Below, piece by piece: positions 35,963 to 49,459 of a DNA stretch of 64,000 bases (the stretch's first letter is position 1; every line of letters starts with the position of its first letter). The DNA comes from Steromphala cineraria. Lineage: Eukaryota; Mollusca; Gastropoda; Trochida; Trochidae. The stretch lies in assembly GCA_916613615.1 (NCBI GenBank), contig OU744725.1:8290708-8354707 (forward strand), written 5' to 3'. Position numbers and translations under genes: made by a program. The notes under the pieces are model-generated. The model saw only the letters and a list, made by a program, of their open reading frames with translations, was not told where the DNA came from and searched no databases.

Positions 35963-37940
35963 AGACTTTTGTTTATATTTGTACATATTCACAACCCTGA
36001 ATTATGAACACAATCACTGCACCCTCTCCAATAACATAAATCAATTCTAAACGGGGAAGACTAACGATGTGTATCTTCTGTGCAACTGTAGTATAAATAA
36101 ATAATATAATATATAATACTTTGAATTAGTGTTTGGCCCTATTAGGTTTATTATTTTCTTTCTTCATGCCTTTGTTTCGACCATATGTACCACTTGAAAA
36201 CAAGTGCCAAATGATGGTATCCTTGTAAACGCACATTTAATTTTTGTTTGAGATTTCTTTAGTCAAATAAAACCCAAACGTCTCTAATGTTTAACTGCCT
36301 CAATTCTGTGTAATATTCACGCTTTGTTAATCTAAATATCATTCTTCTGTCACATTAGAAAGAAGAAGTGGCAAACTAATTATGAAATTGATAATTCATG
36401 GAAAGAATTTATTAAACTCATTCAGTTTATAAATTCAACTTTCTAATTTTGTCTAAAGTACATTATCTTAATGTGTTGACAAAATATTACTATCTCATTC
36501 AAGTCACACTCTTGAACATTTGTAGATGCAATTATTTGTTCTAGATTTATTGAATTAATCGCAGAAGGTAACCTTAACAATCATCATTATGCAGTTAAAC
36601 TATTCTACACATGTAAATTTGATTATATATTGTTTGTGTAAATCATGAATTATGCATCTGAATGTCACTTTACATATTAATATAAATATATTCAAGTTTT
36701 AATGTATTGTTATATATGCAAATTCTGACGTATGTACTCATGACCTCATAAACCATTCATCTTGAATGATCATGTAGTACACCATGATAATTATCCCGAT
36801 ACATTTACATAGAAAAGAAACTTATTTTCTGTAAAGTGTCAGACAAGGCTTATTTATTTAAATTCTATCTCTTTTTGTATTCGAAATGATCACAAGCTTT
36901 CAGTTAAAATGAACAGATTGATAATAATTTCACATTAAGGACTTGTTTTAAGACATTAATTATTATGATGAGGTTATGATAGGTCGCTACAAATCTCATT
37001 TCGTATTCGAGAAGTTTGAACATGTCTGTAAATAAGCAAGTTCCAAACATTTGTTATTAACTCATGAAAACAAATACTTTGTGGATAAGTGTTTGCATGT
37101 TTTATGCCAATCTGTCGTTTTGTTAGGACAGAATGTGCGTTTTCATCATAATACTGCACACGCATTGTATGATATATGACATTAATGAAATTCACGTATA
37201 CATAAATTTTACTCCGTGTCCACATTTGAATCCTTATTCTACAACTTTGTACATGTTTAGAAATTCATTAGATGAGAATGAATTGTCAAATTTTAACATA
37301 ATACGTCTTGATTTGGACAAGAACTAAATAATAAACACATGCATTGTTATGAAATTCATAGAAATTCTAACAGCATTGAATATTGACAAACGAAAACAAG
37401 CAATCAATTCTAACTTTACTGTTATGACATTTAAACTTTAACATATTCGATCTAAATGTCAAGAATAATACAAAGCAGTCTTTTAGAATTGAAAAGATAA
37501 TGATAAACATCCATCAAACTAGGTTGACATTTAATGACCTCTTCTACATGTTAGTCCCCTTGATAAAGACCAAGATTTGTTATTTCCTCTAAAGGAAATT
37601 GTAAGATGATTAAGGAAATGTGTAACGAAGTAAATGCCATCTTGAGCAAAATTGTACGGTTCCAATCTATAAGTTTTCAATTCCGACACTGGGTCTGGTA
37701 AAAATGATATCCTCTACCGAGACACATGTCTGTTGACAAAGACTAAAGAGTTAGACTGCATCATTGGAAAATTTGTCAAGAGTCAACATAACAATTATAC
37801 GATTGATTTTAAGTTTACTTTCACTTCAATGGATCATTGTCGAAAGAAAAAACATTAAAACTTATCATTTAAAAGGGGCTAAGTATTATTAGCACCTCTG
37901 GGGAGAATTGTCACGTCATGTGTCTCTCCCGAAAACACGT
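35963..37940. other. Gene-free AT-rich DNA
   Basis: No exon or named repeat is visible on either strand. Confidence 0.4.
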
Positions 37941-40900
37941 GTCCAAATCTACACCAGGGGAATAACTATCATTCTTGAATAAAACAAAACTGGCACCCTT
38001 AAGGGATTTAGGTGCGAGTATAGCAAACTTGAAAGTCTGTCGTGTGAAAACGTTCTCCTGTATTTATTAGACATCAGAGAAAGTATATCTCTTCAGGGTT
38101 TTGTTGAAAATAACATTTTTAAAAGTTGCGCCTACCTATTTTATTGTTTCATTAATGCAAAGGAATGTTCTTACCACATCCATCAGAAACCGTCCTGTGT
38201 AGCTTCAGGTAAACCTATTTGAAAAATATAGGCAAAATTTAAAAAATCACAAAATATCAAATGGTTAAAACAATCTAAAAGATAGTCAATTTGTAACCAT
38301 TTTGGGATCATTACACATATACATTTACCCGTGTACATACAATAGTTGAAATCTGGACAAACATATCAAAATATTATTTCATTTTAAATTTATAATTATT
38401 TAAGTATTCTAACTCTATGAAATGGTGCAAGAATTTTACCCCGCAATCCAGGAATTTAAAGGTGACAATATCAACATCTTAAAAGAGGAATTGAAATGCA
38501 TGCATTCATTAAGATAAGAAACGTTTCTACACTTTATAACCTATGACAAGAATGGATGCAGCGTGAAATTGTGTAAATGATTGACTTCATCAGATTTTTT
38601 TTTCACACATCCTGCTTAACCACGAAGTTTCTTTTTCGATTGAAAAGGCTAGTATAGTTTTACTTTTTAACACACTTACTATTATGTTGTTATATCAATA
38701 CAAGAGAACCTATAGCTAAGGAATTGACGTATTAAACAATGGAACAAGTTATAGTATTAATAGAAATAATAGCAGCTAAACAACCTAGTTACTCATGGCA
38801 CAGTTAGAGCTTTCATCACTGTTGTTTAATCCCCTTACCCTAAAATTTGCATCTCCATATTGTTCAAGTAATGTGTATAAATGTATTGTTCACCATTATA
38901 GATTTTAAGTCAAAGAGTTAAGCGTGGGTTTGGTAGACTGGTGTAGGATGTGCACTGTCTTCTTAGCTAATGATAAGTGTAACATCTTTGTAAAAAGAGA
39001 CATCTTAAAATAGTTATCCATAATCTGTCACCAGCTGATTGTGGGACCAGCCACAAAATTGGACACTGCCCATCAAACAACTTAAGGTGTTACAGATGTT
39101 GATGTTGCTCGCAAATAATGCCCAAACTGTTAAACATAGCTGATAGTTGATATAAATTACCATTATTCGAATTCCAACCAAGAAACCACCCGAAGAACAC
39201 TGCAGACAGATAAAGCAAAATTGCATACCTAACGCGAAAAGTAACCAGTTAACATTCTGCAATTTGTTTTCAAGTTACATTAAAGTTACATGTCAAATTG
39301 ATCATATTTTGTGTTTGGACACATGTACGAGTGTTTCACTCCATGCTAGATCAACAGAACCTATACATCATTATATCTGATCCATTTTGGTTTGTTGGTT
39401 GTGGTAAAGAAACCTCTTATGGTTATGCGCAAAGGTAAGCTAAACTACTGACCTTTTCTCCAACATTCCGGCGCCTCCCAATGCAGTTTGTTATAGTCAA
39501 TACCGCAACAGTATTACTTGGTGAGTTTACAATGAGTAGATTTATTCAAATTTTATGATATTATGAATAATGATGAATCTATGACTGTTAAACTATCGCG
39601 CTCTGCTATGTAAACAAGTCCAGCATCCATGAATCACTTATCACCCTTTAAGTAATAATTCCAAGCTATTTTCAGTTTTAATGACCCTTTACAGAAAGTC
39701 TTTATGCCGATGTCAGAGTCTTTGGTTAATGAGATCTTGTCTGGTTCACCATGACTTCCTTCTCTTCAGAGAATATAAGAATACACACATAACAGTCAGC
39801 TGTCTGCATCCATAGTCTATGGCATTCAATTGCATATTTATATGATTAATTGTCATACACACTGATATGCAATGGTTATTATGTTATTCAAAATATCGCC
39901 CCTTGAAATAAGTCAACTGTTTAAGTACAGTTAGTCCAAACTTTGTTATGACTTGTGATTTAGTAATTGGTTTTCAATCAATTGTGACATATCTTTTGTC
40001 ATATTAGTATTGGTTTGCACTTATTTCGTCGAAATTGCTAATGTGTTAATTCTGTCATCCTTTTTTGGTTAAGCCAGAGATCAATTTCATTCTGATTGAA
40101 GTACTGATAGTTAAGATTTAATCGATGATTTTCAAGGAAACTATTGGCTCTGTGGATTAAGTTAAGACTCGCTGTGGACTAAGATGAGGATAATGTCAGC
40201 AAATTCTGATTCATTGTCAATTTTCCAGCTGCTTCCTCATTCATGTCTTCGATGTCCTATCTGTGTGGTTGATAGTTGGTAATTCTTTTAACAATGATGA
40301 CGTGAAAGAGTAACATTGTCGAACGTAAGTTGTTTGCCAAAAAAGGAATATTCTATTGTTTCCTATTTTGAATTCAACATTATTGATACATATATGAATG
40401 AATGTGTTTCGTACTTTTTGTTTGTAAAAAATGTAAAGGATTATTACTCAAGTGACGTTTTCAAATGGAAATTTCTTTCCGAGTTGGATATAACTATTTG
40501 TATTGGAAACATTCTTTACATCTTCATATTTTTATGATTAAAATCTTACAATATAGACAAAGTATTTAATCATGCCAACTACATTTACAAGTGTGAATTT
40601 GTCATTCTGATTTGTATGAAAAGTCAATTATGTCAATAAATATTTACCTTTAAAACATTACATACTCGTATAATCATGTCAAATACTATTGTAAGAGGGA
40701 ACTTGTAACTCATAAATTTGGTATCAAAAGTCAACAGATCATAATACAAAATTTTCATAGCGATCCATATCAAATCGACAAATCTGACAAAATTTAACAA
40801 TGATATTTGTATGGCGCCATTTCCACCAACTGAAAGAAACAGAAGTCGAAGTTTGCTACATGTTTATTGATAAAACTTGCTATTAAATGAATTTATTACA

Positions 40901-41860
40901 GTCGTATCGGGGATAATATATTTCATAAAATGTCTTAGGGCAAAATATTACATTTTTATATGCTGGGAAGTAGATTTTGAGTATTTTCTTTAATTACGCA
41001 AGTACGGTTATAAACGGAATATCATGTTCGTCCCCATGACATACTTTTTAAGGACACTCGTGACTAAATATCTCTTGCTCGGGAAAAGCTACTATTCAAG
41101 AACTCGTGAAAATAGTATTACATGGACACTCATATAATATCCTCTTCATAAATGGGACAGCAAATACAACCACTTATGTTAATAAGAATAGCAAATTATG
41201 ATGATGCTGATAATTTAATATGATATAACTTACTTCTCTGACAACTTGAACTACAGTTTCAAGCAAGCGAACATCGGTGAACATAGCGACATATTTTGAA
41301 CGTGCATTGAATTATGTATTGGCGGATTTAGCTGCCACAAGCCTACGTACATGTAATTCATCAGAAGATCATTTAATTCTTTATATTGAGCAGTAACGGC
41401 TTCCATTTTAGTTTTATATTTACAGTTATATCTACTTGTTGGCAATTAGCATTAGTATATTGAAGATTTCGAACCGCCCTGGATCCTTGTTTTGTTTAAA
41501 ATGATAAATTCAAAGAGGTTAAAAGGCTCTTTTATGTGACATTGAAATATTGTTGCAATTAGTTTTTAAAATGGACAGTTTATCACTTCTGGATTGACTA
41601 CGTGTTGAGATTCAGTATAGAAATAAGGTACAGTTATAGAACTCTTAATTATGAGTCTTCTATTTTCGTAAAAGCTATTTTATGTTCACCAAGGGAGACA
41701 TGAAATGAAGACATCTGACTTGATCGAACAAACCAAAATGGACCCCAATAGTATCTGGACATACTACACATTGATGGTGACAGACCTTGTCAAACATGAA
41801 TTACGCAGCTAAGGTTCGTGATACCTATACAACTTCATGGAGCATGCAGGAATGGCTTTG
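37941..41860 (+). repeat. Diverged repeated segments, set B
   Basis: Counterpart of the 32.0-35.0 kb blocks, offset by about 5.9 to 7.0 kb: 37,945-38,000, 39,035-39,110, 39,690-39,790, 40,110-40,250 and 41,660-41,850. Order and orientation are preserved and spacing varies. No reading frame is shared between copies. Confidence 0.6.
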
Positions 41861-42524
41861 CATCAAATTTGCAATAATGTTCTGTTTCATTCAGTTTCTT
41901 GTGGAATTCATTCATTGATCATCATCACAATAACATTCTACTTTGTCAAATTGGAAAACGGAATGACAATATTGCATCTCATTAGATATCTGGTTATAAG
42001 ATCCCTTAACATTATGACAAAAACAGTAAAAAGGTATAACCTTATGTAGTATATTAAAGTAAATATAATTTTAATCTGTTTTAAGAATCTATTTCATCTT
42101 AAGAATTTTGCCAAATATTTTCATTATCCGTTTTTCCTATTTCTTAATACTTACATACCAATATGAATTTATAAATAAAACTTTTCAAAATCATTATCGG
42201 TGTTTTCAATATCAGAGATGATACACAATTAGATGGACTATACAGATTGATAAAAATATTGTTTTATAACTACATTTTCAGGTGTTGAACAACAATAAAT
42301 CCCAATTTTAAAAGCTAGTTATTTTATGATAAATAAACATTGTTGGAAATGACTAGGGCTCGGTGTTATCAATAATTGAAATATGTGTAATGTTTAGCCT
42401 TATGGCATTGCTATTTGATAGCGGCATATTAGACTTAAGTGCAAATCACGTATGTACTAATGTGATTATGTGTCAACAATCTAGCATTCCTAAAGAATGA
42501 TACATGTGTAACAAACTCTTGGTA

Positions 42525-42595
42525 CCTCAACCGACATTCGAACCCGGGTCTCTAGCCTGCATGCTTACCACAAGACCACTGTGTTACCATTGTAA
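42525..42595 (-). mobile_element. tRNA-derived SINE head fragment
   Basis: On the minus strand: an A-box-like GTGGTCTTGTGGTAAGCATG and a B box GGGTTCGAATG (plus-strand 42,535-42,545). Same head type as the SINE at 34,988, so one family is present in both orientations. Only the tRNA-like head is clear. Confidence 0.7.
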
Positions 42596-43179
42596 ATATT
42601 TCTTTATTAGTTAGGGAATCATCAGTCCATACATTTGGTTAGAAATGTAAAGATAATGATTTAAATGAAAAAGTAAATATAAAACCATTTGAAAGAACTA
42701 ACTTTAACATCTAGCCACTTTTGATAGATCCTAGAGCTTAAATCAACAAGTGGCACTATATAAATTTCAAACGGGATTTGCCATGCATATTTATTTTCAG
42801 CATCAACACTCGTTTAAGCCATAACATGATAAGGTGATTCAGTCATTCATTCATGATATTTTTATAGGTTAATTAAGGCCTGGCATCGTTTTACTACTTG
42901 AAACAGAAACGTTTATATTTACAAACTTGAGTACTTCCTTATATATCAGGTTTATAAAGAAGAACTCACTTAAAGTTATTTAAATTCAAAGTAATTTCCA
43001 TTAGAATTAGAGTTACACACTTAACTTTGGCAAGGTAGATTGATGTCAGATATCTGGTTAGTGTATATATCTGTATAAGGGTTATCATCTTCGAAAATGA
43101 TATGTATTATTTCTTAGTAAACCGTTTCTCAACAGAAAAACCTCTATAACTGGTGTTACTGAATATCAGTCGCGCTCAC

Positions 43180-43310
43180 TGTAACACTAGATGATAGTGG
43201 TTACAACAAGATCATTTTGCACTGTCCATCAAACAACATTTTAGATATACCAGAACTCCCAGTTATCAAAAACCTTCAGACAGTATCTTAAGTAAGCAAT
43301 TTGTTATTCG
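43180..43310 (+). repeat. Diverged repeated segment, set C (5' block)
   Basis: GATAGTGGTTACA...CTGTCCATCAAACAACATTTTAGAT aligns with blocks at 32,625 and 39,035 in the same orientation. Non-coding. Confidence 0.55.
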
Positions 43311-45101
43311 TAAGTTCAGAATATATACACTTAGGCTAACGAAATGAAAATGAAGTTCTAAATATATATCAAAGAAGAATTTAAAAACAGTTTTGCAAAA
43401 ACTTCCTAAGACAATTTTTAAATCAAAAACCACACACAATAAAAAACAAGAGCATGTGGAACTGATAACCGGTTAACCAAGCAAAGGAAAATAATGTTTC
43501 AAATTGTGTTATTCGTTGAAGCATTGACAAATTAAATAAACCGTTTAAACCGTTGGGTCACTCTTTCAATCTTAAGAAAAGTCTGATTTAGTGGGAAAAA
43601 AATTTCACCCTAAATGTTAGATGAAAAACAGCATTTCACAGAAGTATTTAAGTCATTTCGCCTTAACTTTTATTCGAAAGTTCACAAGATTCGATTAAGA
43701 GGGTCGGATAAAGTAAGTTACAATGTCCAACGCACACGATCTGCCTTCATCTGTTGTTTCCTGCAGAAACTCCCCTAAACACTGTAATGAATTTTATTGA
43801 CGTGCACGTCAGCGTCACATCATGTTTTAGGTTCTTCAATTACCGGCCGTCGCAATGCGGGAAGGGTCGAGAAAAGATGCCAGAAAGATGCTAATAAGGA
43901 ATTGCTTGAAATGATAACAATAACTTTGGCGCTAAGTTGTCTAATAACACAAAAGAATGGAACAAAACTGATTTGTATATCTTTACCAATACGCCATCTT
44001 CCCACGGCAAGGTGAAAACGTATCGAGCAACTCTCCTCGTTTAGACCTTGCCATCACAAGATAGAAACCGGTGATCCGGAGCGGCGACACCTATCGGGAT
44101 CACGAGTTACGCCCCTTACCAGCTCTTTCAACAATAGCCAATGAAATCGCCGTTTACATTCGGAACATTTCAAAATGCTAACAGACGCTAACTTTGAAAA
44201 CTTTCCGAGTAAAATATACTTCAGTCCGCATGGTTGTTTTAATCTTTTTGATGAGCACCGAGAATGCAGAGAAAATAAACATTAATTTTTTACTCAAAAA
44301 AGTGTTTCTCTTCCTTATAAAACGCATACAAAAGTATATTTTCAAATCGGCTTTTTTATGAGTAGCTTAATTTTACTCTACTAAATTACTATCATTTTTT
44401 TCTAGGTAATTCTAAAATTTGTCAAAATTTCGGTTATTAAAATTGAATCAAATAGAAAACATAGTTGCCTATTAATTGGATTATTTGATAAATAATCAGG
44501 TCGAAAGCATTTATTTTTCACATAATATTCAAAATTGATTCATGTACAAGAAAGAACTTGTACATTTGGTGTACGAAGAAGAATTCCTTCCAACACGATA
44601 TACAACATATTAATTTGAAAGATAACACAAAACATGTTATTTATAATAGCAGTCAATGTTTTTACTGAATACGCTTTTTCTTCCTTGATCGCGATATTTC
44701 TTAAAACATGTAGCAATTCTAAAGTCTAAATACTTTCATTGCAAGAAAATTTAAACCTAAGGTCGGTGCATATATATCGATTGATCACACACGGCATTAT
44801 TAGCTTGATGTGTAATACGTTCCTGTATTGAATTTTACGACAAAGATTGGCGATCATTCTGATGTTTATTGTGATTTAAGACACTTACCTAGTACTTGAA
44901 ATCATTGATGTAACAAAAGCATGTCCCCGTTTAGTAAGTAGTAATGTATCGCTGCAGGATTATCCAGTTCATTTAGCAAGCTGTCTTCTGAATAGACTAT
45001 TCTACATCCGTGCAGGGGGTTCACATGCTAGCACAGAAATTACGGCCAATGATGTCAAGGGAGGAAAGGAAAAGTTAAGGAAGTTTTTTCGTTTCGCCCG
45101 A
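43311..45101. other. Non-coding, with a CpG-richer patch
   Basis: 43,790-44,170 is noticeably richer in CpG and GC than its surroundings and includes GCCAATGAAATCG, a CCAAT-like word. It could be an isolated promoter or a repeat. I find no exon attached to it. Confidence 0.35.
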
Positions 45102-45162
45102 CGTGTTTAATAACTGAAATATTGTTCAGAACACGTTAAACACCAACTCACTCACTCACTCG
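45102..45162 (+). repeat. Dispersed repeat tail with (CTCA)n, copy 2
   Basis: Near-identical to 4681-4745 (CGTGTTTAATAACTGAAATA, then the ACACGTTAAACACC segment and CTCACTCACTCACTC). Confidence 0.8.
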
Positions 45163-46118
45163 TTTCGCCCGTGACGTTGTGAAGATGCCAATACACATGT
45201 CTGCAGTTTTGTCAAATTCCCTGTTCATGCAATTGAAATTATGTGATACTTTTGCTCTTTACTAAAAGCAATATATGCTTAGAAACTTGGCTCTTTTTTA
45301 ATAGTAAAATAAATCACCACTTATCAAAACATTTCGAGCATAAAGTGCATTAAATATGCACGGCACCTAGGCCTTGGGTTAATGTGGACAAATTAAGTTC
45401 GATTGCATGATTTCAAAGAGAGGGAATCTGTTCGGATTTAGTCTTATATGTATTTCAGCTGCCATAAAGAGAGTATATACCAACAAAACATTTTATCCAA
45501 ATGACCTACACACTATCATAAGATCAGTTTTACCCTTTTCATTAAAGTCTGTTTGCTGTAAGTAATAAATCGTCCATGATTTGTTTACAACCGGGAGATA
45601 AACTGCGACTCCATTCTCCAAAATAGGCGGTTGTTGCAATATAACAATCTGCGTTTAACCATGTTACTTTATAGTGATGGTGATATTTCTTGCTAGATTT
45701 ATTTACATTTTGTCATGTCATGTCTACAGAAAATACACCGATTCTCTCAAGTATATGTACACTCTTTAGTGAGTAAACAGTATCACCAAATCGTTTATCT
45801 TTAAGGAGACAAAGGATATGATAAAAGTTGATTGCGATGTGATTGAAAATTTTCCTTGCGTCACCTATAGACCCTTTTTCGCGGGAAATTTCACGCGACG
45901 GCTAGCTCATGAATATTCAGTGGAGGCAGAAAGACCGGAAGCTCCATAGCTTTCCTCCAGTTGCCTCAACATTTCGAGCGCGTAGTTTTCAAATATTAAA
46001 AGTAATTCAACCACACAAATATAATTATTTGCTAGTATTTATTGTATTTAAAGGAATATTTGACGTGACTGGTTTGGAATTTTTTTTTGACGGGGTCTAT
46101 GTTGACATGTGACGACAC

Positions 46119-46150
46119 CTTCGATGTTTGTTTACAAACAAACATCGAAG
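46119..46150. repeat. Perfect 15-bp inverted repeat with 2-base loop
   Basis: CTTCGATGTTTGTTT (46,119-46,133) pairs with AAACAAACATCGAAG (46,136-46,150). It is either a tiny fold-back insertion or a cruciform-forming site. No target duplication is evident. Confidence 0.85.
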
Positions 46151-46528
46151 CATGCCGACATGTAGATGATCTTCTGCCGTAGAAATATATGAATTAAATG
46201 TTATATTTAACCCTGTATCGATACCTGATTGATGTTTTGAAAATATAGATCTACTATTAAACTAAGCGTTAACAGAGGTTCTCGGGAAGTCAAGTGACTC
46301 AAGACTCTCGAAATTCCCATTGACTTGCATGTTATTAGGTGGTTAGAATATTTTTCATTAATTGATTTATGACCAAATTGCTGCCAATATGTATTGATAA
46401 CATTAGAAATCATCTCAGCTAGAAATACATAATTTTCATTTAAAAATCGGATAATTATTAACTATTTTAGACAATTGCAGCAAAACATCATTTATATACA
46501 GCAAACAGCAGCAAACTCAAGATTCAAC

Positions 46529-46612
46529 ATGGACATCAATGGAACAGTCGCCAAAAATGTTGTGTATTTGTTGCTTAAATCAGTCGACATTCAAGAATTA
46601 ATCAATGGGAAA
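46529..46612 (+). CDS. Candidate first coding exon of an unrecognised small gene
   Basis: ATG at 46,529 sits in a good translation context (A at -3, G at +4). It opens a frame of 28 codons (MDINGTVAKNVVYLLLKSVD...) that ends at a GTAAGAG donor. An acceptor-like TTTATATACAG lies upstream near 46,499. The frame continues in phase into an exon after TTTTATTTTCAG at 48,464. No domain is recognised. A CpG-rich, promoter-like patch lies at 45,860-45,960. The support is splice signals plus frame only, so this may be a pseudogene or chance. Confidence 0.3.
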
Positions 46613-48463
46613 GTAAGAGGAAATTATGTGACTTCAGCTGAGATGGTTTCCTAGCTTTGTGTAATTTAAATCTATTATCACTATGAATGAAAATTATTCT
46701 TGCAACAGGCATTCAACATGTTAGTCTATGGGCATTTTATATATCCTCATTCGACATTTTCCAAATACAATTATATAATAGTGTGGTTTGGTACCCTTTA
46801 TTAAAATAAACTACTGAAACATATCATCATCTCCAAAGAGGCACAATTATTTATGCAGCATAAGAAATAAACTTTTCAATCTTCAGGTTAATTTAAAAAA
46901 CTGAAACAACCTTTGTTATTAAAAACTATTCAAAAGAGAAACAATATTTAGAAAATTTCAATCTCAATGGAACCCTTTTATTCCAGTACTTACTTGACTA
47001 ATATGACTTTTACTTGCATCATATTTTTTTTAAATAATTAGTTATGTGACTATAAATTATAATTTCAACTTAACATTATATTCTATCTTGTTATGCCATG
47101 ACAACTATATGTATATGTAATCTTTGGAACCAATATAAAAAATATTCAATGGTTTTAGATTTAATATCAGATCTGTAATCATGGCAAAATAATTAAATTT
47201 TCGATGAATTGTTGTTGAGACTGATAAAAACAAAATGTATTTATAGTAATTATGTGTACTCAAAACATGCAAATGGGAGATTTTACATTTAATTTATTTA
47301 AAAACAAAATTCATAATATAATATGATAGAATTAAGGTAAGGAAGCTAAATTATTAAAGTGAAATTATTTATACAAAAAATAATTAAAAAATCTTTTATG
47401 TCTACCCAGTAACTCACATGTGAAGGGCCTCAGGCACAAATCCTGTTCTTACAATGATATTATTTCATAAAAGAAATATTCAACAAGGTTGCTTTGGGTG
47501 ATAAATATATATATGGATTTAATCATAGTTTTTTTACTTGATGTGTAATGTTGAAACATGTTTTTGATGTCCAGACTTCAGTGGTATTTTATCTGTCATT
47601 CTGGTAATATCCTTAATAACAAAATCCTGTTCATGGGATAGTAAGCTAATTGTATGAGCCCTAAGTGACAAATTTGCATAAATATACATAAATATAGGTT
47701 GTTTTTCATTTTGTTTGAAATTACGATGTTTTATCTGAAGGCTCTTCTCCAAAATGAACAAACTAAATCATGAATATTATCATAATATTCTCTCACATCC
47801 ATTATTAAGATCTAATGATGTTTATCAATAATTATTACAGTCATAAGGATCCCAATTTAAATTGTATTTAATGAAAAAAAAAGCAAATTAATTTGTCTAT
47901 CACAATATCACTTTTCAGGAAGTAGTGGGATGTATTATTTATCAGCTAAGAAATGAAGATATATAGCACTGCAGATTGTTCTTTCTCCAAATAGTACTAT
48001 TTCTTTGGCTCATGCAATATTATTAATAAAGATAAAATATACCTAAACATAGATCTGCCTATGCTGATCCCGAATCAGTAATTTGAATCTCAGATGGAAT
48101 ATTATTTCAAAATAATTTTGCATGGTATATTAACCTGTATTTTGTACAGCAAACCCATTTCTTCATTAAAAAGATTCATTTTAACAGGGATGGAATACTG
48201 TTTTAGTTTACTGCACACTGCTTATTGTAGGGAATCCAATCCCTCAAAGGCTGATCGATTACATTCAGATAATTTTCTTTTTGCAAAACAATTTGAGCAA
48301 AAAATCTCCCATGTTGTTTTCACTTGACTTGGGGAAAGGGTTACATGTGAATATTGTCAATCAAGAAGTAACGCAATCTAGCCGGTAAGAAAATATCCCC
48401 GTTTGTAGATTTTTTTTTCAAATTTAAATGATACACCGATTTTAAGTTTTATTTTATTTTCAG
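46613..48463. other. AT-rich non-coding (candidate intron)
   Basis: It would be the intron of the candidate two-exon gene. No domain-bearing open frame or named repeat is seen. Confidence 0.35.
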
Positions 48464-48643
48464 GAATGGACATCTCGTCATGTGTATGAAAAAGACTATC
48501 ACAGACCACAGGCCTCCGTAGCAGATAGGTGTGTGTATAACATCTATATATACACACACCTATCTGCTACGGAGGCCTGTGTCACAGACAACCAAATGAC
48601 AAACATGGCCGCCTTAATGTTTACGTTGTTTTGCAGACATAAA
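48464..48643 (+). CDS. Candidate second exon, disrupted by a mini-MITE
   Basis: It follows a strong pyrimidine tract and AG at 48,462-48,463, and continues the frame from 46,612 (EWTSRHVYEKDYHR). A 75-bp MITE plus an 8-bp duplication (83 bp, not a multiple of three) interrupts it at 48,507, shifting the frame. Ignoring the insertion, the ancestral frame would meet a TAA near 48,641. With it, an unrelated frame stays open to 48,958. If this was ever a gene, the insertion alters its C-terminus. Confidence 0.25.
48499..48589. mobile_element. 75-bp mini-MITE with 33-bp perfect TIRs and 8-bp TSD
   Basis: Arms 48,507-48,539 and 48,549-48,581 are perfect inverted repeats starting CACAGGCCTCCG, with a 9-base loop. 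Direct repeats TCACAGAC at 48,499-48,506 and 48,582-48,589 flank the element. An 8-bp duplication and CA...TG ends fit a hAT-type non-autonomous element. No coding capacity. Confidence 0.93.
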
Positions 48644-49459
48644 AACTACTTTCAAAACATAATACTGATTGACAGTGTGCAATGTAAAGTGTTTATGCTT
48701 TTACAGTTACAAAGGATACCATTTTGCCGTCTTTCCTGGACAGGAAATGTTTCATTAGCGAGTATGATTGAAAAAATGCAAGCGAGTCGCCACTTCACTC
48801 ACCGCCATGTTTTGCCTCCATCTCGATCAGCTGTTATGTTAATGAGGTCAAGGTCGTATGTAAATGAGCGCGCGAAAAAGTGTCTATTGATAGAGGAGAG
48901 AGTTTACCTGATACAAATAACTACCACGAATCTGAGGATTGCCCTTCTAATCAAATAAACAGGAATACCATAGACGAATTGTATGAGGAATAACCAAACT
49001 GGTATTCCAATCTTATTACGACATTAAATGAAAATGAAAATTTTAAATCATAGAATCACTGAATCATAAAAAAAACATGAATGAACACATTTGATATCAT
49101 ATCTGCTGCAAGAAGCTTTATCAAATTATTGAATATGTCTACTACTAGGGACTGTGTCATGGTTATTTATGTGTGCGATTTGGACAACGAATTTTCATTT
49201 GAAATTGTTCAAACTGACAATCTATAAACACATTCTACTAGACTAAATTAATGGCGTTTCCTGCAATTATCTGTAGTTAATATTAGATCCAATCATTATG
49301 CTATATTGTTAATTTGTTTCACTTTCAATTTTACAACTCATAGTAGAATTATAGTCGTTTTTAGATTACATGTTTCAGAGGAATTTTATGTCAGTTAGTT
49401 TGCAACCGTAACAGTCTACATTTCATGCAATCTTGAAATAAATGAAGATTTGTCTGTTC

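Noticed and set aside
48482..48958. 158-codon plus-strand protein
   Set aside because: Much of it is the MITE stem read through and sequence beyond it. Composition is unlike a protein. It is mentioned only as a consequence of the insertion.
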